NCBI RefSeq assembly: GCF_900108335.1
Contig: NZ_FNVT01000034.1
Span: forward strand, 1 to 64,000
Direction of reading: 5' to 3'
DNA length: 64,000 nucleotides
Source: Nonomuraea solani
GTDB lineage: Bacteria > Actinomycetota > Actinomycetes > Streptosporangiales > Streptosporangiaceae
In this document: in pieces, positions 35,042 through 44,101 of the stretch
How the letters are laid out: each line of letters starts with the position of its first letter
How positions within the stretch are numbered: the stretch's first letter is position 1
Position numbers and translations under genes: made by a program
Notes under the pieces: model-generated
Databases searched by the model: none
The model's input: only the letters and a program-made list of their open reading frames with translations
Told to the model about the DNA's origin: nothing

Positions 35042-35453
35042 TCACGTGCTCTTGCGGCGCGCCCCCTTGGCCGCGATCACCGAGCCGGTCACCACGAGAG
35101 CGCCGCCGACCAGCCAGATCCACACCGGCGTGCCCGGCGCCAGCGGACCGCCGACCGCCGAGGTGACCGTACGGTTGCCGGCGCGCGCCTTGCCGCGCGT
35201 CACGGACCCGCCCTTGCCGTCACGCAGGACGACGACGGGCAGCTGGATTCTGGCGGTGAACTCCAGCCACGCCCGCCACCACGGCGGAGCGGATGAATCG
35301 GGAAAGAAAAGCCATCGCGAACTCCTGACCTGAGGTGCCCGCCGCTCAGAGGACGGGCCGGAACCGGGAGGACGCCCGCGCGTCCTCGGTGGCCGGGATC
35401 GGGGCGTTGCGGGTGAAGAGCCGGAACGCGACCTTGCGTCCGGACCGCCCCAC
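35042..35453 (-). pseudogene. relic of a membrane-anchored protein
   Basis: Two stretches have strong actinomycete third-position GC but lie in different frames. The first is 35 codons from a GTG at 35453 (VGRSGRKVAFRLFTRNAPIPA), ending at a stop at 35346. The second is a downstream piece ending EFTARIQLPVVVLRDGKGG, then VWIWLVGGALVVTGSVIAAKGARRK as a C-terminal anchor, stopping at 35042. Together they look like the ends of one exported, C-terminally anchored protein with its middle missing. Family not recognised. Confidence 0.45.
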
Positions 35454-35457
35454 CCAT

Positions 35458-35476
35458 CTTCTACACTCCGTAGAAG
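35458..35476. promoter_or_regulatory. CTTCTAC...GTAGAAG palindrome
   Basis: Perfect 7-bp arms with a 5-bp ACTCC centre, between the relic and the DsbA-like gene and 27 bp before its start. A plausible operator. The regulator is unknown; the BlaI-type gene 1.4 kb away is one candidate. Confidence 0.5.
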
Positions 35477-35503
35477 TAATGGGTCGGTGATGAGGAGTCG
35501 CAG

Positions 35504-36238
35504 GTGCCGCAGCAACAGGATCGGGCCGATGCCCGGCGCGCCAAGGTCGAGGCCATGCGCGAGCAGGACGAGCAACGGTCCGCGCGCCAGAAGAACGTCA
35601 CCATGACGGTCGCCGTCATCGGGGTGTTCGCGGTGGTGGTGGCCGTGTGGCTGGCGATCGGCAGTATGGGCTCGGGCACGGACAAGGCCGGTACGAGCCC
35701 GGGCGCGCCCCAGTTGATTCGCGAGGACAGCCACCGGCTGCAGACCGCCGCCGACGGCAAGGTGACCTTGGTGGAGTTCCTCGACTTCGAGTGTGAGGCG
35801 TGCAGGGCGTACTTCCCCACCGTCGAGGAACTGCGCAAGGCTTATGCCGGGAAGGTGACCTTCGTCGCGCGCTACTTCCCGATCGCGAGCCACTTCAACG
35901 CCGAACGCGCCGCCCGGGCCGTCGAGGCGGCCGCGCAGCAGGGCAAGTTCGAGCTGATGTACCAGCGGATGTACGAGACCCAGACCCAATGGGCCGAGAA
36001 GCAGGTGCCGGCCGACGCGTTCTTCCGCAAGCTGGCCCAGGGGACAGGGGCGGACATCGCCGCCTGGGACAAGGCGTACGAGGATCCGGCCACGCTGGCC
36101 CGGGTGAACAAGGACGCCGCCGACGGCCAGGCGCTCGGCGTCCAGGGCACCCCGACGTTCTTCCTCAACGGCAAGAAGATCCAACCCCGGAGCGCCGACG
36201 AGTTCAAGGCGGCCATCGATGCTGCGCTCGCCCAGTAG
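35504..36238 (+). CDS. DsbA-like membrane-anchored thiol oxidoreductase
   Basis: A 244-residue protein. A charged cytoplasmic N-terminus and one membrane helix (VTMTVAVIGVFAVVVAVWLAIG, about 32-53) anchor an extracytoplasmic thioredoxin fold with a DsbA helical insert. The active site is CEAC (in FLDFECEACRAYF) and the cis-Pro loop is GTPTFF. It introduces disulfides into exported proteins. The following VKOR gene overlaps it by 20 bp and would reoxidise it. GTG start at 35504 with GAGGAG upstream. Confidence 0.92.
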   Translation: MPQQQDRADARRAKVEAMREQDEQRSARQKNVTMTVAVIGVFAVVVAVWLAIGSMGSGTDKAGTSPGAPQLIREDSHRLQTAADGKVTLVEFLDFECEACRAYFPTVEELRKAYAGKVTFVARYFPIASHFNAERAARAVEAAAQQGKFELMYQRMYETQTQWAEKQVPADAFFRKLAQGTGADIAAWDKAYEDPATLARVNKDAADGQALGVQGTPTFFLNGKKIQPRSADEFKAAIDAALAQ

Positions 36239-36812
36239 CTCCGAGGCGGCGCCCTTCCCCACGCTGGTGCCGCGATTGCTATTGATCGGTGGCGGGGCCG
36301 GGCTGGTCGCCGCGTTCGTCCTGACGATCGAGAAGATCGCGCTGCTGAAGGACCCCGACTACGTGCCGAGCTGCAGCATCAACCCGGTGCTGTCGTGCGG
36401 TTCGATCATGCGTACGCCGCAGGCCGAGCTGTTCGGCTTCCCCAACCCGCTGCTCGGCATCGCCGCCTTCGCCATCGTCGCCACTGTCGGCGCCGCCCTG
36501 CTGGCCGGGGCCCGGCTGCCGCGCTGGTTCTGGCTCGGGCTGCAGGCCGGTGTCACGGCGGGCGTGGTGTTCGTGCACTGGCTGATCTTCCAGAGCCTGT
36601 ACGTCATCGGCGCGCTGTGCCCGTACTGCATGGTGGTGTGGGCCGTGACCGTGCCGGTCTTCTGGTACGTCACCCTGCGCAACCTGCCGCCCGCCTCGGG
36701 GATCGCGCGCCGCCTGACGACGTACCACAGCGTGCCGCTCACCGTCTGGTTCCTCGTCCTCGTCGCCATGATCGGGGTACGTTTCTGGACCTACTGGAGC
36801 ACGCTGCTCTGA
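36219..36812 (+). CDS. vitamin K epoxide reductase family protein
   Basis: A 197-residue, four- or five-helix membrane enzyme that passes electrons from DsbA-like partners to quinone. Loop cysteines lie in PSCSINPVLSCGS (about 50-60), and the redox centre CPYC is in IGALCPYCMVVW (about 131-134). NPLLGIAAF is the conserved helix-2 motif. Translationally coupled to the DsbA-like gene; the pair mirrors the mycobacterial DsbA-VKOR system. Confidence 0.95.
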   Translation: MLRSPSSSEAAPFPTLVPRLLLIGGGAGLVAAFVLTIEKIALLKDPDYVPSCSINPVLSCGSIMRTPQAELFGFPNPLLGIAAFAIVATVGAALLAGARLPRWFWLGLQAGVTAGVVFVHWLIFQSLYVIGALCPYCMVVWAVTVPVFWYVTLRNLPPASGIARRLTTYHSVPLTVWFLVLVAMIGVRFWTYWSTLL

Positions 36813-36866
36813 GCGTGAGCCCTGCCGGTAACCTTTTCTGGGCGGGCGAGGCAAGGGGAGGGCGCG

Positions 36867-37226
36867 ATGGTGCGGCTCGGCAGTCTGGAGCGATCGATCA
36901 TGGAAGCGCTCTGGAGCCGTCCGGAGGGGATGTTCGCCCAGGACGTCGCCCAGGCCCTGCCCTCGCAGCCGGCCGTGACGACGGTGCTGACCGTTCTCGT
37001 CCGGCTGACGCAGAAGGACCTGGTCTCCCGCGAGCGGGTCGGGCGCGCCCACCGCTACAAGGCGACCGCCGACAGGGACGCCTTCGTCGCCGAGGTCATG
37101 CGGGCCGCGCTGGAGGACGCCGGCGATCTCGCCGCGACCGCGCAGCGCTTCGTCGGCACGGTGACGCCCGAGATGGCCGCAGCCCTGCGTGAGGCGCTGG
37201 ACGGGCGCGATGGGGCCGCGTCGTGA
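36867..37226 (+). CDS. BlaI/MecI-type repressor
   Basis: A 119-residue winged-helix repressor: LGSLERSIMEALW, then TTVLTVLVRLTQKDLVSRERVGRAHRYKA, then a helical dimerisation tail. BlaI repressors are inactivated by cleavage triggered by a partner M56 metalloprotease. That partner begins on the overlapping GTGA at its stop. ATG 36867 with GGGGAGG upstream. Confidence 0.93.
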   Translation: MVRLGSLERSIMEALWSRPEGMFAQDVAQALPSQPAVTTVLTVLVRLTQKDLVSRERVGRAHRYKATADRDAFVAEVMRAALEDAGDLAATAQRFVGTVTPEMAAALREALDGRDGAAS

Positions 37227-38164
37227 TCGGGTGGCTGGTGGCGGCCGGGGTCGCGCTGGCGCCGATCGCGTTCGGCGGCCGGGTCGCGCGGCGGCTGGCC
37301 GGGGCGGCGTGGACGTACCGTCATCCCCGGGCGGCCCTGGTGTTGTGGCAGGCCAGTTGCCTGGCGGGCGGCCTGGGAGCCGTGGGGATCGGGCTCGTCG
37401 CGGCGGTGGCGCCGCTGGCGGCGGTCTTCCCGCACGGCATGCACGCCCTCGCCGGTCAGATCGCCGCCGGGCAGGGGCTCGACGGGCTCGGGCCGCCCCA
37501 TGTCGTCGCGCTCGCCTGGTCGGTGGGGCTGATCGTCTGGCTGCTCGTCCACACCACCGGGGTCACCGTGAAGACGGCCGCGCGGCAGCGGCGCCAGCGC
37601 CTGCTGGTGGACGTGGTGGCCGACCATTCGCCGGTCCACGACGCGTACGTGCTGCCGACCCGGGAGCGTGTCGCGTACTGTCTGCCCGGCCGGCGCGAGC
37701 GCGTCGTGCTCAGCCAGGGCACCCTCGACCTGCTCAGCTTGCAGGAACTAGAGGCGGTGCTGCAGCACGAGCGCGCCCACGCCCGCGGCCGTCACGACCT
37801 GGTGCTGCTGCCGTTCGTCGCGCTGGTGCAGGCCTTCCCCTGGCTGCCCGCCGCCCGGGAAGCGCGCGCGGCCGTCCCCGTGCTGCTGGAGATGATGGCC
37901 GACGACCACGCCCGCCGCGCGCACGGCGAGATCCTGCTCGCCCGCACCCTCGTGCGCATGGCGACCCCGGCGCTGGACGACGGGGCGGCGACGCTGGCTC
38001 TGGCCGACGCCGCCGTGGCGGAGCGGGTGGCGCGCCTGCTCCGCCGGCCCGAGCGCCCGCGATGGGTCCCGGCCGCGGCCTACTCCGCCGCGACCCTGCT
38101 GCTCAGCGGCCCCTTCGCGGTGCTGCTGGCCCCGCTGCTCTGCCTCACCATCTGGAACATCTGA
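37223..38164 (+). CDS. M56 (BlaR1-type) membrane metalloprotease
   Basis: A 313-residue protein. About three N-terminal membrane helices (to about 110) precede a cytoplasmic zinc protease with HERAHARGRHD (HExxH, about 187-191). A final helix lies near 290-310. It has no penicillin-binding sensor domain, so it is the short actinobacterial form and its signal is unknown. Coupled to the BlaI-type repressor by a 4-bp overlap. Confidence 0.92.
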   Translation: MIGWLVAAGVALAPIAFGGRVARRLAGAAWTYRHPRAALVLWQASCLAGGLGAVGIGLVAAVAPLAAVFPHGMHALAGQIAAGQGLDGLGPPHVVALAWSVGLIVWLLVHTTGVTVKTAARQRRQRLLVDVVADHSPVHDAYVLPTRERVAYCLPGRRERVVLSQGTLDLLSLQELEAVLQHERAHARGRHDLVLLPFVALVQAFPWLPAAREARAAVPVLLEMMADDHARRAHGEILLARTLVRMATPALDDGAATLALADAAVAERVARLLRRPERPRWVPAAAYSAATLLLSGPFAVLLAPLLCLTIWNI

Positions 38165-38172
38165 AGGGCCGG

Positions 38173-38319
38173 TTACGCGGGCTTGTCCCGTGCTTTCGCC
38201 CGGGCCTCGCTCTCGGCGGCCTTGGCTCTCGCCTCGGAGCGCATCAGCTTGACGACGCCCGCGACGAACACCCCTCCCACCACGAGCGGGGGGACGAGTG
38301 CGGACACGATCTCGAACAT
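38173..38319 (-). CDS. 48-residue single-pass membrane protein
   Basis: A short frame starting ATG at 38319 behind GGAAGGG. A hydrophobic helix (FEIVSALVPPLVVGGVFVAGVV) is followed by a charged amphipathic tail (SEARAKAAESEARAKARDK). Third-position GC is high throughout. It ends 8 bp from the convergent M56 stop. No family recognised; tiny tail-charged membrane proteins of this kind are common and unstudied. Confidence 0.65.
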   Translation of the reverse strand: MFEIVSALVPPLVVGGVFVAGVVKLMRSEARAKAAESEARAKARDKPA

Positions 38320-38340
38320 GGTCGCCCTTCCGGGGTGCCC

Positions 38341-38870
38341 TCAACTTCTACGTGATGTCGAAAGCAGCGTACTGCGCGGCCCGCGCGCCCATGGCGGCGG
38401 GCCACCGCCATTCTCCTCTGCCGCCCCGGGCAGGACCGCGTTCCAGCCGTCGCGGCTGAGGCGCACGACCTGCCGGGTCTGCCCGGTCCTGACGTCCACC
38501 GCGTACAGGCCGCCGCCCCCCTTGCCCTCGGCCATGACGGTGACGTGGGACGCGTCGCTCCAGATGGAGGTCCCGCGTCCTTCGGCAGCCCGCGCACGGT
38601 CACCTTGCGCACGGCGCGACCTCGGAGAAGCCGATGAGCAGCCCCGGATCCCCTCCCACGGATCGAAACTCAGGTACCGGCCGTTGGTCGGAGACCAGCA
38701 GCATCGATCCGCCGCCGAGCTCGTCCTCGCCGATCTTCACGGGAGAGGTCGTCTCGGAGCCGCTCACGAGGTCGCGGACCACGTACGCTCCGGCCTCGGG
38801 GCTGTAGTAGGCCAGCAGGCGCCCGTCCCGGCTGATCGCCACCGGGACACGATGCCGGCCGGGCCGTTCG
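38341..38870 (-). pseudogene. TolB/WD40-like beta-propeller relic
   Basis: Propeller blades survive in separate frames. The first is VAISRDGRLLAYYSPEAGAYVVRDL (from about 38842). GDPGLLIGFSEVAP follows, and then, after a frame change near 38600, VMAEGKGGGGLYAVDVRTGQTRQVVRLS and a stop at 38341. There is no intact start and at least one frameshift. It probably decayed from an exported propeller protein. It fills the gap between the small membrane gene and the SDR gene. Confidence 0.6.
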
Positions 38871-38925
38871 TGTGGAAGAAGACCACCGACGAGATCCTCG
38901 AATCCTTACCGGACACCCAGGGGCG

Positions 38926-39723
38926 TCAGCGGCCCGGGTCGAAGCGGCCGTCGATGACGGTCCAGCCGGCGTCGACGACGAGGTTCTCGCCGGTGACGTA
39001 CGACGCCGCGTCGCTGGCCAGGAACGCGACCGCGGAGGCCACCTCGTCGGCGCTGCCCCACCTGCCGAACACGGTGTGCGCGCTGTAGGCCTCCCTGGCC
39101 TTGACGTCGTCCCACAGCGGCCGGGTGAGCGGCGTGTCGATGACGCCGGGCGCGATGGTGTTGACGCGCACCCCCTGCGGGCCGACCTCGGTGGCCAGGC
39201 CGCGCGCCATCTGCAGGATGGCCGCCTTCGTGGAGGCGTACACGCCCAGGCCCGGTTCCACCATCAGGGCCCGCATCGACGAGCAGGCGATGAGGCTGCC
39301 GCCGCCCTGCTCGGCCATGACGGTGCTGGCCTCCTTCAGGAAGAAGAACGTGCCCTTGAGGTTGAGGTTGACGATGCGGTCGAACTCCTCCTCGGTGTAG
39401 GCGGCCAGCCGCTTGCGGATGTTGATGCCGGGCGTCGTCACGCCGATGTCGAGCCGTCCGTACGCGTCCACGGTCGTCCGTACGGCCCGCGCGATCTGCT
39501 CGTGGCTGCCCAGGTCGGCGGCGAGGCCCTGGGCGGTGCCGCCTTCGGAGACGATCGTCTTGGCCGTCTCCACGGCGCCGGGGCCGTCGAGGTCGGCGCA
39601 CACGACCTGCGCGCCGAGGCCGGCCAGCATCTGGGCGGTGGCCTGGCCGATGCCGGAGGCGGCCCCCATCACCAGGGCCGATTTTCCGGTGAGGTCGAAC
39701 AGGGCACGATATCGGTTGGTCAT
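38926..39723 (-). CDS. SDR-family oxidoreductase
   Basis: A 265-residue classical short-chain dehydrogenase. It has cofactor motif GAASGIGQA (about 20-28), D in CADLDG favouring NAD, and catalytic Ser in IACSSMRAL with Tyr-x3-Lys in VYASTKAAI. The C-terminal half closes with TGENLVVDAGWTVIDG. The usual NNAG motif reads TTPGI. It is the last gene of the ALDH-tautomerase-permease operon, 17 bp after the permease, and is presumably an early oxidation step in the pathway. Confidence 0.88.
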   Translation of the reverse strand: MTNRYRALFDLTGKSALVMGAASGIGQATAQMLAGLGAQVVCADLDGPGAVETAKTIVSEGGTAQGLAADLGSHEQIARAVRTTVDAYGRLDIGVTTPGINIRKRLAAYTEEEFDRIVNLNLKGTFFFLKEASTVMAEQGGGSLIACSSMRALMVEPGLGVYASTKAAILQMARGLATEVGPQGVRVNTIAPGVIDTPLTRPLWDDVKAREAYSAHTVFGRWGSADEVASAVAFLASDAASYVTGENLVVDAGWTVIDGRFDPGR

Positions 39724-39740
39724 CTCACTTTTCTCCGAAT

Positions 39741-41390
39741 CTAGGGAAGCATCCAGCCCAGGACGGGCGTGGACTGCAGGAAGACGAGCAGGGCGATCAC
39801 CAGCAGCAGGGCCAGGCTGTAGCCGATGACCTTGCGGAAGATGTCGCCCTCCCTGCCCTGGAGGCCGACCACGGCGGCGGCGATCGCGAGGCTCTGCGGG
39901 GAGATCATCTTGCCGACGACGCCGCCCGAGGAGTTGGCCGCGGCCATGAGCTCGGGCGACAGCCCGGTCTGCTGCGCCGCCGCCACCTGGACGGCGCCGA
40001 ACAGGGCGTTGGAGGAGTTGTCCGAGCCGGTGATCGCCACGCCGAGCCAGCCTATGACCGGCGAGAAGAAGGCGAACACCCCGCCCAGGGTGGCCAGGCC
40101 GCGGCCGAGCGAGCCGGTCTGGCCGGACAGGTTCATCACGTACGCGAGCGCCAGCACGCACAGGACGCAGACGATCGTCCAGGTCAGCTGCTTGACGGTG
40201 GTCGCGTAGATGCTCGCGGCCCGGTCCGGCGGCACCTTCAGCATCAGGGTGGTGATCACCCCGGCCACGAACAGCAGCGTGCCGGCGGCGGGCAGGAAGT
40301 TGAACGAGAAGACGGTGGCCACGGGGTTGCCCGCCGGCCCCGTGATGGCCAGCCCCGGCCAGGCGAACTCGATCGCCACCGAGCCGAGCGCGCTCTTGAC
40401 GGCCGAGAACTGGGCGACGACGAAGATGGCGATCACGACGGCGTACGGCAGGTAGGCCAGGATCACGTTCCTGCGGGTGTCACGTTCCCCGCGGGCCAGC
40501 ATGGCGGCCTCCTCCTCGGCGCTGCCGGCGCCGGAGCCGCCCGCCATCACGGGGGTGGACGACACGCTCAGCGGCTCCCGGGGCCGCCAGACCCGCAGGA
40601 ACGCCACCAGGAAGACGGCGCAGGACAGCGCGGCGCCGATGTCGGCCAGCTCGACGGAGATGAAGTTGGAGAAGACGAACTGACCGGCGCCGAAGGCCAG
40701 GCCGGCGACGAGCGCGGCGGGCCAGACGGCCCGGACGCCGCGGCGGCCGTCCACGAGGAAGACCAGGACGAGAGGGACGAACACGGCGACGATCGAGGTC
40801 TGCCGCCCGGCGATCGCGCCGAGCGTGTCGAAGTCGAGCCCGGTGACCTTGGACAGGGTGGTGATCGGCACCGACAGCGCCCCGAAGGCGACCGGCGCGG
40901 TGTTGGCCACCAGGGAGGCGACGGCGGCGCGGAAGGGCGGCAGGCCGAGCGCGATGAGCATGACCGCGCTGATCGCGACCGGGGTGCCGGCGCCGGCCAG
41001 CGCCTCAAGGAGCGCGCCGAAGGCGAAGGCGATGATGATGACCTGGATGCGCTGGTCGTCGCTGACCCCGGCGAACGAGCGCCGCAGCACGGCGAAGTGG
41101 CCGGTCGACTCGGTGAGTTTGAAGATCCACAGTGCGTTGACGAGGATCCAGATGACGGTCAGGAAACTCGACGCCGCGCCGTAGCCGGCCGCGCCCAGGG
41201 TCTGGGTGATCGGCATGCCGTACACGGCGAACGCGATCACGATCGACACGGCCAGCGCCGTCATGCCCGCCCACTGGGCCTTCCACCGGAAGACGCCGAG
41301 CAGGACGAACAGGACGACGAGCGGGATGGCGGCGACGAGGGCGGACAGCCCGAGCCGCCCGAGGACGGGGTCGAAGATCTGCTGGTACAC
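39741..41390 (-). CDS. LctP-type L-lactate/glycolate permease
   Basis: A 549-residue proton symporter with about 13 helices. Family segments are FGALLEALAGAGTPVAISAVML (about 125-146), TGSDNSSNALFGAVQ and GGVVGKMISPQSLAIA. Members carry lactate, glycolate and related hydroxyacids. In this operon the substrate could be a hydroxy- or sugar acid that feeds the dehydrogenases (inference). Confidence 0.92.
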   Translation of the reverse strand: MYQQIFDPVLGRLGLSALVAAIPLVVLFVLLGVFRWKAQWAGMTALAVSIVIAFAVYGMPITQTLGAAGYGAASSFLTVIWILVNALWIFKLTESTGHFAVLRRSFAGVSDDQRIQVIIIAFAFGALLEALAGAGTPVAISAVMLIALGLPPFRAAVASLVANTAPVAFGALSVPITTLSKVTGLDFDTLGAIAGRQTSIVAVFVPLVLVFLVDGRRGVRAVWPAALVAGLAFGAGQFVFSNFISVELADIGAALSCAVFLVAFLRVWRPREPLSVSSTPVMAGGSGAGSAEEEAAMLARGERDTRRNVILAYLPYAVVIAIFVVAQFSAVKSALGSVAIEFAWPGLAITGPAGNPVATVFSFNFLPAAGTLLFVAGVITTLMLKVPPDRAASIYATTVKQLTWTIVCVLCVLALAYVMNLSGQTGSLGRGLATLGGVFAFFSPVIGWLGVAITGSDNSSNALFGAVQVAAAQQTGLSPELMAAANSSGGVVGKMISPQSLAIAAAVVGLQGREGDIFRKVIGYSLALLLVIALLVFLQSTPVLGWMLP

Positions 41391-41507
41391 GTACGCCCCT
41401 CAAAGGGATCAGGATGGCTCCGGCCGGCCCGCGGGCGAGCCGGCCGGGCCGGTGAAATGGGAGGTGAAGCGCGGCAATCCCCCGATGCCACTGAAAAGGG
41501 CGGGCCG

Positions 41508-41696
41508 TCAGGCCTTGTCCGAGACGAGCTCGCCGCCCAGGGCGAGCCGGTCGGGCTCGATCTCGTTGAACTGGACGCGTACGAGGTGGCGTGGCGCGCC
41601 GAGCACGTCGACCACGGCGTCCGTGACCACCCGGGCGAACGCGGCCCGCTGGGCGGAGGTCCGTCCCGTCAGGATTTCGACGGTGATGTTGGGCAT
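41508..41696 (-). CDS. 4-oxalocrotonate tautomerase family protein
   Basis: A 62-residue enzyme of the canonical small size. After Met removal the N-terminal catalytic base is Pro1 (PNITVEILTGRTSAQR), followed by VVTDAVVDVLGAP and VRVQFNEIEPDRLALGG. These enzymes ketonise enols or act on halogenated acrylates. It lies 14 bp after the ALDH fusion gene in the same operon. Confidence 0.9.
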   Translation of the reverse strand: MPNITVEILTGRTSAQRAAFARVVTDAVVDVLGAPRHLVRVQFNEIEPDRLALGGELVSDKA

Positions 41697-41710
41697 GGTG
41701 AACCGTCCGA

Positions 41711-44083
41711 TCAGGTGGTGACGATCGCGTCGTCGGCGCCGATCAGCGCGAGGACGACGGCCGTGTCGAGGAGCAGCGCCGGGATCAGGCGCCGCCGGAA
41801 GAGGGCGAGGATGGCCGCGACGTCCGGATGCGCCGGCTCGATCACCGGTACGGGCAGGGTGGCCGCGGCGGCCTCGGCGTCGGCCAGCACCTGGTCGCGG
41901 GCGGCGGCGTACTCGGGACCGCGGGCGATCGGCCCGAGCCGCCGCCACACCTCGATCATGAGGTCAGGGCGGTTGCCGAGCGCGCGGTAGTAGCTCAGCA
42001 CGCGGGGGTGATCGTGCACGGCGCGGATCTCCTCGTAGACCCGGGCCAGCTCGTCGCCGGGCGGGGTCCCGTCCGGCACGATGGTGTACGCCTGCGGCGA
42101 GACACCTCGCGGACCGGGGTCGGCACCGGGCTCGAACGGGGTGGCGCCGGCGGTGAGCCCCCGATACCAGCACGACGTGAGCAGCAGCAGTTGCGGCAGC
42201 AACCGATGGAACGTGGTCGTGTAGCGCCGGATCTCGTCGAGGTCGCCGGTGATCTCCTGTGCCTTGGGCAGCAGGCCGGACGGCACGCCCAGCCCGGCCG
42301 CGGCCGCCTTGAACTCAGGTGAGCCGATGACCGGCTTGAAGTGGTCCCAGGCCGGCACGAGGTAGCCGGGATGACTGGCCAGCGCCTGGAAGACGGGGCT
42401 GACGAAGGGCACGCCCAGATAGCCGGGCACCTCGCCGAGCACCCGGGCGGCGGCCTCGGTGAGGGCGGGCTTGGCCGGCAGGGTGGGCAGCAGGACGGCG
42501 CCGCGCGCGGCGTCGTCGCGTTCCGTGGTGATGATCGGCTCCAAGGTCGGTACGCCCGCCACCGTCCTGGTGACGCGCAGCGGATTGGCATCGCGCAGAG
42601 GCGGGGGGAGGTGGCTCTGCGGGGTGTTCTGGTAGGCGACCGGGCGCAGGAACCTGAAGATCCCGTTGGTTCCGACCGAGGTGGTGGCGGCGTTCGTGGT
42701 CGCCGGGTACGGGCCGCCGTGGTGCATCGCGTCGGTGACGGCCACGCCGGTCGGCCAGCCGTTCCACACCAGGCGGCCGACCCGGGTGGTCAGTTCGGTG
42801 GTCAGCTCGGTGGCCAACTGGTGGCCGTCGTCGGCCGCCCCGAGGTGGATGGTGGCGGTGAGGTGCCCGTCGAACGACCGGGCGGCCTCCGGCAGGTCGC
42901 CCGGCTCGCCGTACCTGACGACGACGCCGAACGGGCCGAACCGCTCCTCGCCGAGCACCGGATCGCTCAGGTACGTGGCCACATCGGTCTCGACCAGGCC
43001 GGCGGGAGACCTGAAGCCTTCGCCCGGGTTGGCGGTGCCCTCGCCGTGAGGCGTGCCGCCGCCGGCGACCAGGTGCACGCCGGGCCGCCCGGCCACCTCC
43101 GCGACGCCCTCGGCCAGCCGCCGCCACATCGGCTCGTTGAGCATGACTCCGGGCGGCCGCGCCTCGACACGTTCGGCGGCCCGTGCCACGAACCGGTCGC
43201 CGGCCTCGCCCAGCGGCACGAAGACCACGCCCGGCTTGGTGCAGAGCTGGCCGTTGGAGCTGGTCAGGGAGTCGATGAAGGCGTCGGCGAGGTCGTCGCC
43301 GAGCGCCCCCGGGAGGATGAAGACCGGGTTGAGGCTGCCCATCTCGGCGTACACCGGGATCGGGCGCGGGCGCGCCGCCGCCAGGTCGAAGATCGCCCGC
43401 CCGCCGGACGGCGAGCCGGTGAAGGCCACGGCCGCGATCTCCGGCGCGGTCACCAGGTCCCGCGCGAGGCCGAGGCCGCTCGCCTGGAGCAGGTGGAACA
43501 CGCCGTCCGGGGCGCCGGTCGCGGCCACCGCGCCGTGCACGATCGCGGCGGTCAGCTCCGCGGTCTCGGGGTGGGAGGGATGCCCCTTGACGATCACCGG
43601 GCAGCCGGCCGCCAGCGCGGCGGCGGTGTCCGTGCCCGCGACGCTGAACGCGAACGGAAAGTTGCTCGCCGCGAAGACGGCGACCGGCCCGAGCGGCACG
43701 TTGACGCGCCGGACGTCGGGCGCGGCGGTGGTCGCCGGGTCGATCACCGCGCCCAGGTGCCCGCCCCGCTCGATCATGTGCGCGAACTGGGTGAGCTGGA
43801 ACGCGGTCCGCTCGACCTCGCCGGTCAGGCGCGGCAGGGGTAGCCCGGTCTCGGCCTCGGCGACCGCGACGAGCTCGGCCCGGCGGGCGATCAGGTCATC
43901 GGCGATCCGCCGGAGCAGGGCGGCGCGCGGGGCCGGGTCGAACCCGCTCCAGGCGGGGAACGCCGCGGCCGCCCCGGAGAGCGCCTTGGCCAGATCGGCG
44001 GGCGTCGCGTCGGTGAACCGGCGCCGCTCGGCCCCGGTCCGTGGGTCGATCGACGAGAAGCTCTTCATGCTGCCTTGTTGCAT
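41711..44083 (-). CDS. aldehyde dehydrogenase fused to a DehI-like domain
   Basis: A 790-residue continuous frame. Residues 1-505 are an ALDH of the 2,5-dioxovalerate (alpha-ketoglutarate semialdehyde) dehydrogenase type. They carry FTGSPSGG (221-228), Glu247 in YAEMGSLNP, Cys281 in NGQLCTKPG, and a normal family C-terminus (FLRPVAYQNTPQSHLPPPLRDANPL). Residues about 530-790 form a second all-helical unit resembling halocarboxylic-acid dehalogenase DehI-like proteins (VPGYLGVPFVSPVFQALASHPGYL, FHRLLPQLLLLTSCWYRGL). The family assignment of this half is from memory. First gene of the operon; a TTGGATCCAA palindrome lies 19 bp upstream. A split into two genes through a lost stop is the alternative. 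Confidence 0.75.
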   Translation of the reverse strand: MQQGSMKSFSSIDPRTGAERRRFTDATPADLAKALSGAAAAFPAWSGFDPAPRAALLRRIADDLIARRAELVAVAEAETGLPLPRLTGEVERTAFQLTQFAHMIERGGHLGAVIDPATTAAPDVRRVNVPLGPVAVFAASNFPFAFSVAGTDTAAALAAGCPVIVKGHPSHPETAELTAAIVHGAVAATGAPDGVFHLLQASGLGLARDLVTAPEIAAVAFTGSPSGGRAIFDLAAARPRPIPVYAEMGSLNPVFILPGALGDDLADAFIDSLTSSNGQLCTKPGVVFVPLGEAGDRFVARAAERVEARPPGVMLNEPMWRRLAEGVAEVAGRPGVHLVAGGGTPHGEGTANPGEGFRSPAGLVETDVATYLSDPVLGEERFGPFGVVVRYGEPGDLPEAARSFDGHLTATIHLGAADDGHQLATELTTELTTRVGRLVWNGWPTGVAVTDAMHHGGPYPATTNAATTSVGTNGIFRFLRPVAYQNTPQSHLPPPLRDANPLRVTRTVAGVPTLEPIITTERDDAARGAVLLPTLPAKPALTEAAARVLGEVPGYLGVPFVSPVFQALASHPGYLVPAWDHFKPVIGSPEFKAAAAGLGVPSGLLPKAQEITGDLDEIRRYTTTFHRLLPQLLLLTSCWYRGLTAGATPFEPGADPGPRGVSPQAYTIVPDGTPPGDELARVYEEIRAVHDHPRVLSYYRALGNRPDLMIEVWRRLGPIARGPEYAAARDQVLADAEAAAATLPVPVIEPAHPDVAAILALFRRRLIPALLLDTAVVLALIGADDAIVTT

Positions 44084-44101
44084 GCCGGGTAGGATACAAA
44101 C

